From: Apiotrichum sp. Y4204
Taxonomy: Eukaryota > Basidiomycota > Tremellomycetes > Trichosporonales > Trichosporonaceae
NCBI GenBank assembly: GCA_025531455.1
Contig: JAMYHL010000035.1
Location: 124,001 to 188,000, forward strand
DNA: 64,000 nucleotides
Direction: 5' to 3'
This document shows, in pieces, positions 36,416 to 47,686 of the stretch (position 1 is the first letter of the stretch; every line of letters begins with the position of its first letter). The translations under genes and the position numbers were made by a program. Under the pieces are notes generated by a model. That model worked only from the letters and a program-made list of their open reading frames with translations. It ran no database searches and had not been told where the DNA came from.

Positions 36416-37955
36416 GCGTCTCGTTTTAGAATCTTAGTTCCGCCTGTCTACCCCGCGGCCATGCCCCCCCGCGATATCTCGTCTAGTCTTAGCCTGTAAT
36501 TGTGTGCGACCATCTTGCATCACATTCATCATCAACCACCCTCATCCCCCCCATTCTCCCTCGCATCCCCCGGATACATGGCTGTCGAGGAATCCCGCTC
36601 TCCCCACCCTCACTACCCCATTCCCTTCCCTGCCCCTTCTACCAGGCTCAACATGTCTGCCTTTTTAATTGAGCTGCGGCCCCTAATTTAGCATTTTGAT
36701 GCAAGTGGTTGGCTTAGAGTTAATACAATCGACTGTTGCAATGAACAAGTCCTCACGGTGCGCGATACTAATCTAACTACTAATCTAACTACTAACTTGA
36801 TCTTACTGAAACTTGAGCTAAATGGGAGATAGGGTCATCCAGGCAGTGGTCGCCCTCAGCTATCGCGGTCCAGGGAGGAGAGGATGAGGCATGGACATAG
36901 GCTGGCTGATACATGAAGCAATGTTGGTTCTTCTATCGGCACACTGCCCGGACCACGCCCTTCTCCACAGTAGTGCCATTCTCCACAGCTCACGAATACT
37001 GTACCCATCTGCAGAAGCGCAAGAACATCGGAACGCCGACGCTACGGTCGTTCCGCTCCACAGCAAACCCGCTCCATGTACAGTACAACTCAGATATTTT
37101 GTGTTTGACAAGAGGGCAACTGGCCTCATCTACCCCGGTCACCGAGTAAGATCTGCTACGGCCAGCTGCCGGGAGCGTGCATGTATGCGTGTAAGACGCA
37201 TGTCTCATCGATCGTGAGGTCCGTGGCGCTTGGGCGAACTGGGAACGTCAAGTCATAGAGAAGGTCGCCAAATCAGCGTCGTGCCAAAACAAGAGTGATT
37301 TACGGATCCACGGGCTTGATGTAAGCCGTGCGATCGTCCAATCGCCGGATCGTCAGATCATCGGATCTCCCCGTAATTAGCAATGGTCATATCTAAAGTT
37401 CACTCATCGCTCATCCTGCATACATGACTCTCACCCTCTGCCTGTCCTCTGACGTCCAAATCTTTCGTTTCCATCAGTTTCGGAGAGCGCGCCACGTTCT
37501 GACAACTGAAGGAGAGCGTAGATCATATGTGGTATCGAGGCCTGGGGTTTGACGCACCCAAGCCATGCTGCATTCACCAGGCGAGAGGACGTCGGCTGAG
37601 CTCATAGGGCTTGAGATGCGGGGCGCTGCTTTGATAGCGGAAAGTGTCTTCCCTCGCGTGAGCGTGAGCGGTACTCTCCAGGCAACGAGCAGAGGGCTCT
37701 CGTTAAACGCGTGTCTCTGCCTTCCCCCAATCTCCTCATCACCTCATCTCTTCATCCCCTCATCTCCTCATCTCTCATCCTCCGTCTTTCTCGATTCATT
37801 CTCCTCCAGCATCCTCGCATCCCTCTTATCTCCTCAACACAGTACTCAGTATTCCCTTATCCCTCATTTCGTTCTACTCACCTCTACTCATCCCATCAAC
37901 CCGCCATCGCGCGTACTGTAGATAACTCCACTGACCTCTGCACTCCATAGTCCCC
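36416..37955. other. Intergenic region downstream of PMA1
   Basis: It holds the PMA1 3' flank and the leader of the next gene (CTCATCTC-rich pyrimidine tract 37722-37800). A 12-bp word (ACTAATCTAACT) occurs twice plus a partial copy at 36767-36797. I see no further gene. Confidence 0.6.
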
Positions 37956-39714
37956 ATGTCTTCCCCGTCCTCCTCAAGCCGCTCAAGCCGCATCCGCCGC
38001 CCGCCACCCGTGTTCGGCAACGCCGTGTCCAGCGACCAGGCGTACGGCTCGGACGACGACTGCGCGCTCGACGACGAGGGCGACGAGAGCGACGGCTGGG
38101 GCGGGGAAGCCTCCAGTTCTGAGGTGAGTTTGTGCGATTGCGGGGCTAACGGCAGGCGAGCGACTTTGATGACGGGGGGGAGGAAGGCAGCGATGCCTCG
38201 AGGAAGCAGATGGTGAAGAAGGCTTCGAAGGCTCCCAAGGTCGCCAAAAAGGCTGCCGGGACCAAAGCTGCAAAGGCTCCAAAGAGTATCAGCAAATCCT
38301 CTGCTCCGGCATCGAAGAACACGTTCAAGGCAAATCCGAAGGCCAAGACGCAGACCCTCCTTGTAAGTCGCGTGAGGTGACCAGTTGCCGCACAAGGGGA
38401 GCACTTCCTGGATGCACAGTCTCAATCCGTGCAATGGCAGCCGTGCGGTGATGATGGCAGCTGGAACCGCGTGACATGATCAAGACAGACTGACACCAGC
38501 CTGCGTTTGCAAAGCCTCTCGCGGCCAAGGCCAAAGCTGTTGCCACTAAGAAGGGGTCGGGATTCAAGCCCCTTCTTCAGCGCCCCAAGGATGACCCGAA
38601 GGCGGAAAAGAATGCGGAGAAGGCACATGATGACTGTGGGGGTGACTCTAGGGAGGGCGCAAGTGAGGCCGCCAAGAGTGAGACGGATGAGGACACCAAG
38701 GAGGACACCAAGGATGACTCCCACGAACCTAACGTCAACTCTCACAACAACTCTATTATCAACTCCAAAGACGAAGACGAGAACGCGCTATCTGACGACA
38801 TGTCCGATATCAGCGAGGATCCCAATCTCGCCAGCCTCGACAACGGCGACGAGCCAGACCAGGTGCCACATGCGCGCAAGACCGTTGGCGGGCAAGCACC
38901 AGCCGTTCACACGGCAAAGAAACCGAGCATCCCTTCCTCGGCTGCCCACACGAGCAAGTCGCGTCTCCCTTCCGTGAAATCGGCTGCGAAGCCTCTCCTT
39001 AAGCCTGTCATTAAGCCGTCGGTTAAAGCGGATAAGTCTGTCTCTGTTAAGCCTCGAGGGAAGAACCTTCTGCCGACAGTTAAGTCCAAGACGGAAGTCA
39101 AGGCGGAAGTCATCTCGAAGGAGCCGAACTCAGAGGACGACGATGAGGCTAAGGATGATGTGAGCGTCAAAGCCGACGACGTAGAGGGAGAAGACGCGGA
39201 CCCCAGTAGCAGCTTTGTATGTCTGGCCCCATATCACGAAGCTGACCCCCAGGGAAACTCAGCTTCCTCGTCGCCCGCCAAGCGCAAACGTTCGGGGGGC
39301 AGCGACGGGCCGCGCAAGCTTGCGCCCGCAGAGAAGGTTACTCCCGAGATGCGCAGGGGCATCGTCGACCTCCTCCTAAGCCCCGACTATATGAATAAGG
39401 TGGATTTCACCTCTGTCGGCTCGGCGTTTCCGGACCAGACGACGGGCAAGCTCAAGCGTCACTGGCGCGAGGTGCTTGGCCCCGATGCCCGTGCGTTTGT
39501 GCGCGACGGCTCGCCACGCGCCGGTCGCCCCTCACCGAAGGGCGGGCTCGGTAAGGCGCACCGCAAGGCAATCTGGGATGCCGTCGCCAAGGCGTACGAA
39601 GGCGCCAAATGGGGCCAGCTCGAAGCCGAGTGCGGCATGACCGCCACTAAGCTCCGGCGCCACTTCCGCGACGTGCTCAAGAAGGACGTGGCTAACATGA
39701 TTTCGCGGGAGTGA
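37956..39714 (+). CDS. Lysine-rich, acidic low-complexity protein with two C-terminal Myb/SANT-like repeats
   Basis: Exons 37956-38123, 38156-38362, 38500-39216 and 39253-39714 give 517 residues. The N-terminal three quarters is Ser/Asp/Glu- and Lys/Ala-rich (for example KKASKAPKVAKKAAG), typical of disordered chromatin proteins. The C terminus has two related helical units, one from TPEMRRGIVDLLLSPDYMN to LKRHWREVLG and one from KAHRKAIWDAVAKAYEGAKW to LRRHFRDVLK. Each has tryptophan or aromatic residues spaced as in Myb/SANT helix-turn-helix domains. I do not recognise an orthologue. A DNA- or chromatin-binding role is inferred. The last intron (36 nt, 39217-39252) is a multiple of three without a stop, so a 529-residue form with it retained is possible. 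The gene is convergent with the aminotransferase, 268 nt downstream. Confidence 0.75.
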
Positions 39715-39982
39715 TGTGCAGTGAGTTACCCACCCTCTCCGTTAACTCACGCTGAAACGGCAGCATTGCGTGACCGTTGAGAGAGGTGTTCGTAACGCGA
39801 TGGTCTGTTTCCGATCAATGACAAGATGTAGTCAAGTCAATCTCCGCTATTCCGTACCGCCAACGCGGCTCACACAGCCGTGACCACGGCCACGTCAAAA
39901 GTCAATAATGTCAATAATGCCGATGCATAGCGCGTTTCCTACACTCTACAAATACCTAATTTTAGTCTGTCCGTCGGCGCGC

Positions 39983-41926
39983 TCACGCGGCGTCGTTGGC
40001 AATCATGGCCCAGGGGTGCTCGACCTCGCCAGTCTGGATAGCGCTCAAGCGGTCGAGGATGGCCTTGGCAATGTCGCCCATGCCCTGCCCGGCGGGTCCG
40101 CAGGGGATGGTAATGTCCTCGCCCTGGTAGCCGATCTTGTCGACGGCCGAGACAATCGCAGCGGTACCGGTACCGAACACCTCGACGAGGTTGCCCGAGG
40201 CAGCGGCATCAACAATGTCCTTCATGATGACCTTGCGCTCGCTGACCTCGAGCTTGTCGGGCAGGCCGGGGATACGGCTCTTGCCGCTCGCGTGGTCGCG
40301 CGCGAGCTGCAGCGCCGAGTCACGGGTAACGCCCGGAAGAACAATGTCGTCCAGGGGCGGGGTGACGAGCTCGACGGTGCCGTCGGGCTTCTTGAACGCG
40401 ATGAAGAGGTTCATCGTGCCGACCTCGGTGAGCGCGTGCTCCTCGCCGAGAAGCCACAGGTTCTGCGAATAGCCCTTCTTCGCGGCAAGGGCCTGGGGCG
40501 CGACGCCGGGTGCGTAGCTGGCGTCAGTGTGGAGTCCAATCACAAGATACAGAAAGAAAAGAGATGTGGAACACTCCCCCCATCTCTTCCCGCGCTGGGA
40601 CTCACTTGGCACCGAGCTTGTAGCCACCGGTACCGCGGGGCGCGGCGCGGACGAACTCGGTGGTGGCGTAGAGCTGGACGGGCTTGAATCCCGAGGCGTA
40701 GTAAGGGCCGACGGGGGAGCAGATGACGAAGAGGAGGGCGTCCGACGAGGGGCCGACGCCGAGGCCGGCCTGCGTGCCGATGAGTGTGGGGCCTGAAATT
40801 AGCTATATGAAACAGCAACAGGAGTTCTCACGGATGTACAGCGAGTAGCCCTTCTCCTTGGGGATCCAGTCCTGGTCGACCATGACAAGCTTGCGAATGA
40901 GCTCGGTGACGGCCTCGCCGTCGAATGTCGGGAGGGCGATGCGTGCCGCCGAGCGGTTCATGCGCGCCATGTTCATGTCGGGGCGGAAGAGGCGCACAGT
41001 GCCGTCCTCGCTCCGGTACGCCTTGGTGCCCTCGAACAGGCAGAACGCGTAGTGGAACACGGTCGAGGACGGGTCGAGCACAAGCGGCTGGTCTGATTGT
41101 TAGTGACAGAGTTCACAGCAGAGGACGACGCTGCCAACAACATTACGGCGCAACCTGGTCTTTAAGGGCCTCTTATCTCTGCAACAGGAGATGACAGTCT
41201 CGGGTCGCAAAGATAGAGTCTTTGTGCTTGGGCGCAGGGGGAAGCACAATCTCGAGTGCAATAGTTTGCCGTCGCTTTCACGAGGGCCTTGTTCCCCGGG
41301 TTCCTCCAGTTTCCCTCTTCCTTCCTGAACTCCTCTCTTCTCTCCTCTCGCGTCCTCTCTCTCCCTCCTCCGCACGTATCACTCACAAGGCTTGATCTCC
41401 GGCGTGCCCCATCCGGTATTCGAGTTCCACGGGATCGTGAGCATGTGGTCGGTGAACGTCCGGCCGAACTGCAGCTTCGAGATCGGCGGCAGCGTCTTGG
41501 GCTCGGTCGTCTTCTCGACCTTAAGGAGCGAGACCTGCTGTTAGTGAAGTTATGGAGCTTGCGCAGAGAGGGGGTTGGGGCTAGACGAAAGGAGCCGAGT
41601 GGCAGCTCGTGTGTCTCGACTCCAGATCAGGTCGCTGGAGCGACGCCCAGAGTTCAGAGACACCAGAGCGGGCATTGTCCTCAAGTGAGATACCACACAC
41701 CACTCTTTCCTCTTCCTTGAGCCTGTTTCTGTCCTCCCCCTCATCTCCATTGCCTGCTCACATCAATATCCGGGGTCTGGATGCTCTCGCCAGTCATCAC
41801 ATCCGCGACGGGCTGCGAGTGCTTGAGCGCGACGAGGCGCGGCGCGATCGGCGCAGCCGCAGGACGGGGCGCAGCACGGAGGCCAGAGCGCGCGGCGCGC
41901 GCAAGCGGGGTGAGGAAGCGGCTCAT
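39983..41926 (-). CDS. BAT1: Mitochondrial branched-chain amino-acid aminotransferase
   Basis: This fold-type IV PLP enzyme interconverts Leu, Ile and Val with their 2-oxo acids. The ATG at 41926-41924 begins an Arg/Ala-rich, acid-free presequence (MSRFLTPLARAARSGLRAAP), a mitochondrial targeting signal. The family core is complete: FGRTFTDHMLTIPWNSNTGW, VFHYAFCLFEGTKAYR, FRPDMNMARMNRSAARIALP, the PLP-lysine region GGYKLGAN spliced to YAPGVAPQ, LLGEEHALTEVGTMNLF, and the C-terminal VFGTGTAAIVSAVDKIGYQG. The stop is at 39983. Exon joins occur near 41761/41537, 41388/41095, about 40830/40795 and 40605/40515. The first two introns are roughly 220 and 290 nt, longer than the window norm. Confidence 0.95.
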
Positions 41927-43081
41927 CCTGGTCCTGATCCTGGTAGTTTGGGAGTGGTAGAGAGGTGGGATTCAGTTGTGTGGGGTGGGCGACCTCTTGG
42001 ACTTTTACATACATTCCCCTCACCCAGCTCACCACTCACCCCCCTCGTTCGTTTATCTTTCGAGCTACACTTTGGTGTGCTCGACTCGGCCGGACCACGC
42101 GCTCGGCGGTGCCGCCCGCGCAGCTCGCCCGGACCATGGAATCCGTGCTGCGGTCCTGGTCCGCGCGGCCATCTAAATTGTGGAGCGGGCAAAACCGACG
42201 GTACCGACACAGGAACCGTGGAACCTGGGAACAGGGGGGGGGGGGCGCGTGGTGCGTGGATGTCGTGTGGCGCCGGCGTGGCGTAGAAAATCACTGTGAA
42301 ACCGCGGGCCGCGGGAACCGAACGTTTCTGACGTTCTGGACTGGATTCTGTGAGGCTGTGCGACTCCTGTGACTCCTGTGACTCCTGTGACTCGCTCGTC
42401 CGCTGCTCATCCGTCGTTAGTCACCGATGTCTCTGGCTCGAGGTGGAATGCACCTACACACGTAGGTCGAGTCGGTCGTTCGACTCTTCATTGAATGCAA
42501 TGTCCCGAAAAGGCCGCTCGCCCTTTCTTGGGGAATGCCGAGGCTACATGGCTGCGCGGAAAGAAGCATGTTCGCTATTGCAAAGCAGCTTCTTCCTGCT
42601 TCTTGCTGAAAGAGTGGCTGACAACCCTTGCTCGAGAACAGAACCAGCCGGACCTGTGCTTCCCGCTACCGGACCTCTCGACTCCACTTCTACTTCCACT
42701 TCCAGATCTACCTTCGTGCTTCACGCTTCGGCTTCGCGCCGCACGGCGCCACGCGTCTCAACCAATCCATGCTCCAACAGATACACGCCCCGCCGCGGCT
42801 GGCTCAAGAACTATGGTTGTACAGAGGGCTTTGTGGTGTGGGGGAAACGCTGGCGCCAAGGGCCCCGGCACACCCCCAATGACTGCGGCGAAATGAATGG
42901 TTTGTTGATGAACACTTCCGGTTGCTTGTCGTCACGAGCTTGCTGATTTGTTTGATTTGGCTGTTCTGCGCGCGGGCGCTGGTATCGCATTATACTTGTG
43001 TGTTTCGGGAATCATGGACACAGAACGGGCAGGAGATAGGTGGGTGGGGACAGGTTGATGGGGACATTGCGGCCACTCGGG
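41927..43081. other. Intergenic region between the aminotransferase and SCH9
   Basis: The upstream flank of the aminotransferase and downstream flank of SCH9. It contains three units of GACTCCTGT at 42362-42388, plus a G-run at 42234-42245. Open frames are unsupported. Confidence 0.6.
42362..42388. repeat. 9-bp tandem repeat, three copies
   Basis: Three perfect units of GACTCCTGT followed by a partial GACTC unit, in intergenic DNA upstream of the aminotransferase. Confidence 0.9.
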
Positions 43082-45708
43082 CTACAGCATCTCGACGTCG
43101 CTTTGTCGGCGCGTCCGCTGGCCGTCCATCTCGTCGTCGTCGGAGTAGTCGTCCTCCTCGTCCTCGACCGCCTCCTCATTGTCCTCCTCGACATCGTCCA
43201 TCCCGTGGTCGCCGCCGAGGAACGACGTGGGCTGCCGTTAGTATTGACCGTCAATGCTCGATACCCACCATGAGCGATTCGCCCGTGTACGTGAAGCCCT
43301 TAAAGTTCTCCTGCACAGAGGACGTGAGCGGGCTGCCGTTGCTTGCCTGGCCGGGGCGCTGCTGCGGCTTGATGGCGAGCGCGGCCTGCGCCATGCCGGA
43401 CGGACGCGAGAGAGAACCGCCGGGGCCTACATACGAGTGGCGGCCGGGCTGCTGAGGGATGAAGTCCTCGTCGTTGTACACATCAATGCCGGCGTCCGCG
43501 AGGGAAGAGCTGGTAAACTCGGGGTCAAAGTTGGCGACCGACTCGTCAGAGTCCACAATGGGCTTGAACGGCGGCGTGATCTCCTTGCGGTACAGCTTCT
43601 CCCAGTCGATGGACTGGAAGAACGGGTGCTCCTTGAGCTCAGCCGCTCCACGCTTTGCACCAAGGCGGTTCTGGGGGTTACGGTTGAGGAGCTGGGGTCA
43701 GACCGTGGCCAAGGCTATAGCGTCTCCACCACTCACGCCCTTGACAAACTGCTTGCCGTCGTCGCCGATGACATGCTTCGGGAAGCGGATCTTGCCGTAG
43801 CCTGAGAGTTAGAAGCAGAACCGCCGCTCAACTCACAGATCAAGCGGTACATCTCTTGGGTCTGCTCGGCGTAGAAGGGGCTCCAGCCGCAGCACATCTC
43901 GAAGAGAAGCACACCGAGCGACCAGAAGTCCACGTGCTTGCCGTAGCCCTTCTCGTCGAGCAGCACCTCGGGCGCGAGGTACTCGGTGGTGCCACAGAAC
44001 GTGTTGGTGAGCTGGTCGTTGCTGAGGTCCGGCTTCGAGAGGCCAAAGTCGCAGAGCGCAATGTGGCCGGTGGCGTCGAGGAGGATGTTCTCGGGCTTAA
44101 GGTCACGGTACACAATGTTGTACTTGTGTAGATGCTCGAGGGCGAGTACCAGCTCGGCAATGTAGAACCTGGCGCGGTCCTCGGAGAAACGGCCTTCCTT
44201 CTGCAGGTGCCAGAAGAGCTCGCCACCGCACTTGTAGTCGGTGACAAAGTAGAGATCCTTCTCGGTCTGGAACGAGAACTTGAGACCCACGAGGAAGGGG
44301 CACTCGAGCGAGCGCTGCAGAATCTTGCGCTCGCCGATCGTGTGTGCCACCTCCTTTTTGGCAACAATCTCCTTCTTCGACAGCACCTTCATCGCGTAGA
44401 TGCGCTTCGTGTCACGCTTGCGGACCTGGAACACGCGGCCGAAGGTACCACGGCCTATAAGCTTCAGGAACTCAAAGTCGGAGGGCTTCAGGTGCAGCTT
44501 AGTGCGAGCGGCAGTGAAGGTGGTCTGAATCCAGACCTCGCCAGTGACGAGCTCGTCACTGCGAGTGCCAAGCTTGTACCACTGGTCGACAGTGTAGCCG
44601 TCCTTCAGAACAGGCTTAACGTGCACGATGCCGAGGAAGCCCTCGCCAGCCTTGTTGCGGTCGTATACTGAAACTAGGATCTCCGAGGAGTGCGAGGTCA
44701 GATCGCTGTTGAGGTCAGCAACGTCATTGACAAGCAATTGCAACCCACAAGGTAACCTCCTCTTTCCAGATGGGATCGCCAGGGCCCGGCTTGCCGAGCC
44801 AGCTGGAGCCGGCAGAAGTCTCCGGCGTGCGGGTGCCACTGTCGCCACTCTTGTTCTTGCGTCCCATTGCGTCGGCAAAGACGCGCGTTATGGAGCCAAG
44901 GCCGCCTCCAGTTCCGGTACGGCCCAGGGGCTGCGGCTGCGACTGTGTGAAGGGAACGTGAGAAGGGTTCGTGACTGCGTGTGGTGTGCGCGACACAAAC
45001 TCGTTCTGCTCGAACTGCATGACGACATACGGCTGGGGCTCGTAGCCTTCGGCCGTGATCACGTTCAGGCCACGAGCCTGGATCAGCTTGACGTTGAGCG
45101 TTCCGCGGGTCGATGGCATGGAGTTGGTACCACCGCTCTGCTCTTCGGCGGGTGTAGATGTGCCTTCCTGCTGCGGGGTTTGCCTCCCGCTCGCCTGCAG
45201 CGCCTTGAGCATTTTGGGTGGCTCGTGGAGCCCAAAACCGAGACCCCCAACGCCGCCCAGAGTGTCGCCGATGGTTACACCTGTCGTAGGCTGCGCGGTA
45301 CCGGGTGTGCCGATAGGACCAAAGCCGTGGGTCGTCGGTGTGCGCATGCCTCCATTGCCGCCGGCACCAGCGGAGGAGCCCGAAAGCGACAGTGCAGAGG
45401 TCGCCTTCGTCAGGCCAGGCGAAGCAAGCGATGGTGAGCCGGAGAGCCCGGCGGTATCGAACGGGTTGGGCTGGTTTGAAGCTCGAGGTGTGGCTTGGTC
45501 AGCAGGGCCACCCAGGGAGCTGAATGACGTCGACGGCGAGTGCGAGGACGAGGAAGAGGACTCTTTAGTCGTCTGAGGCGGCGCGGTCCCTCCTGAGGAT
45601 GGCCACAGCTGCTGGGCAATGTCAGCGGGAGTTACAAGGCGCCATGAACTGAATGAGCCTGAAGGTTTTGACGGGGGGTGGAGTACTCACCTTTACGCCT
45701 TTGAGCAT
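43082..45708 (-). CDS. SCH9: Sch9-type AGC protein kinase with N-terminal C2 domain
   Basis: Exons joined across introns 45690-45612, 44748-44706, 43836-43802, 43736-43692 and 43268-43232 give 795 residues. A Ser/Pro/Gly-rich N terminus leads to a C2 domain (GTLNVKLIQARGLNVI ... ILVSVYDRNKAGEGFLGIV). The kinase domain follows: GRGTFGRVFQV glycine loop, AMKVLSKKE lysine, YRDLKPENILLD catalytic loop, CDFGLSKPD metal motif, and FCGTTEYLAPE activation loop with the PDK1-site Thr. The C-terminal extension carries the hydrophobic motif FKGFTY (Thr739), the site that TORC1 phosphorylates in yeast Sch9. An acidic tail (DDVEEDNEEAVEDEEDD) follows. Sch9 links TORC1 to ribosome synthesis, ageing and stress. 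The start is the least certain part: a six-codon first exon (MLKGVK) spliced to QLWPSS. Confidence 0.93.
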
Positions 45709-47686
45709 GACGACGGAGTAATGTAAATTGGCCGGCGCGTTGTAGTTCAAGGGAAGCGCAATGTAAAGACCACTTCAATGACAGGCGACTGAACCAGCAA
45801 GAGAGCTACGGTCGACGAAACAGGTACTTGAGCGCGGCCCGCGAGTGCTTCTGCAAGGGGCTTGCCTGCAAAGGGGAAGCAAGCCTTAGGGGACGAGACC
45901 GTCGGGTTAGTGCTCGAGCAGGTGGCGAAAGTGACACCCCCGATATGCAGATTGAGTAGAGAGAACGAGGTGGGAATCCACAATCGTGTGCCGTTCAATG
46001 CGTTGAGTGGACGGAGAGTTGGGACAAGGAACCGTGGTGCTGGGAAATGACGATGCGGCGAACGAGGCGAGATGAGTCGAGGCGGAGACGAAACGAATTA
46101 AGACGAGCCGGGATGAAACTGGCTGTAAAGCTCGCAGCTGAGTGTAAGATGGGGAGTGCGATATGATAGATGAGTCCAAGCAAGCTGGTGGTGGTGGTGA
46201 GCAATCTGTGGACGAGAGTGATTGCTCGATGCTGTAAGAGCGGAGGTGGAGAGGATGAGCAAGCTGGTGGGTGGGTGATGGTGCGGCAGTAGGGAGGTGG
46301 TGTGGTGTGAGTGAACCAACGCAATGCCAATGGGGTGCAATCGGTGTGGGCATGTGCCTCCTAATGGTCCCCTGCGCCTTGCACTTAGCCTAGCTGAAGG
46401 CGGGAGTCGGCGTGCGGCGTACAGCGTGTGTGCGGGGTCGTATAAGGGAAAAAGCACGGATTGATATTAGATGCTAGAAGCTGTATATTAATGCAGAGCA
46501 TTAGAGCTACCAGGGAACGGGGCTACTAGAGAACGGGCTGGACGCAAGGGGGAGAGAGGCCCGCGGGGGACGGACAGGGACCGAAAAGGGAAGCGCGGGG
46601 AGAATTTGGATTCTGCTGTTGGTGCAAAGCTGTTGTATTAGGACGAGTAATAACAATGATGTCGACGATGATGCAAGCTGTAAACAGGAGGGTAAATCCC
46701 AAGGGACGATGAGAGAAGCCAATTCACTAAAGGCACTAATCTGTGCGCGCTCTGCATGCTCGTCGCAGATGGTTCTGCGTTCTGCGATTGAATGAGCCCC
46801 GGCTGAAATGGACGATTTCGACTGGCTGACGGACCGTGACGGGATGATGAACCCATCCATGTGACTTGTTATGACTCACCCTGCACAGGAACACCCGGGT
46901 CTAGCATGTCCAGCTGGACAGCAGCTGTATCGTTGACAATTGACAGTAGCTATCCGCCCAGTGCCTCCTCGATTCTAATTCCTTCTTTTGGAGTCTGTTT
47001 GCCTCCGGCTTTAATGGCACCGTATATGAGATACTGGCATCATGGGTGATCATACTCAAACCAAAAATGGAACTAAGCAAGCATTGCATGCATTGCAAGA
47101 AGCAGTCCGGATGGCCAGCTTGATGTCCAGATGCGGTCGGTCACCTGGTGGATCGTCACTCCCATCTGCACAACACAGATTCAACAGGTTAACAGGGGAA
47201 GATCAGCAGATCAGCAGATCAGCAGATCAGCACTAGCAGTGGATGATCAGCGTCGGCACGGTGTGGATCACGTGTAGAGCGCAGTCCGCCTTTGGTCCCT
47301 TACGTCCCTTTGCAGGCCCTTTGGCTCCTCGAGCACGTGACTCTGAATTCATTTTGCATTCCCTCTTGTTCTCGTTCCTTTTTTGAACCCCCCACGGCTG
47401 AGTCAACCGTTCCTATAACCGCATGCGTGGCGCCTGGGGGCTGACTCGTGCTGACTGGACTCGCACCCACCCTCCCTACTCTTTTTTCATCCGCCAAAAC
47501 TCTTCTCGTCACTTTGTCTTGTGTTGTTCTCTTCCTTTTCCCACCTCACCCCCCCAGGTCATAACAGTCTCTCCCATCCACCCCGCATCCGCCACCCACA
47601 ACAACATTCTCCCCCATCGACATCCACATCCATAGCCACGCCATATCCATATCCACACTCACATCAGAAAGGTATTGCAAGAAGCG
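45709..47686. other. Divergent promoter region between SCH9 and the Reb1-like gene
   Basis: About 2 kb serving two outward-facing genes. The codons just upstream of the assigned SCH9 ATG are open for 22 triplets in frame, so a longer 5' exon cannot be excluded. Four units of GATCAGCA lie at 47201-47232. A C/T-rich leader precedes the Reb1-like ATG at 47687. No other gene is visible. Confidence 0.55.
47201..47232. repeat. 8-bp tandem repeat, four copies
   Basis: Four perfect units of GATCAGCA in the SCH9/Reb1-like divergent promoter, about 450 nt upstream of the Reb1-like ATG. Confidence 0.9.

Noticed and set aside
47675..47686. TTG start four codons upstream of the Reb1-like gene
   Set aside because: Nuclear fungal genes normally start at ATG, and the ATG at 47687 is the first in this frame.
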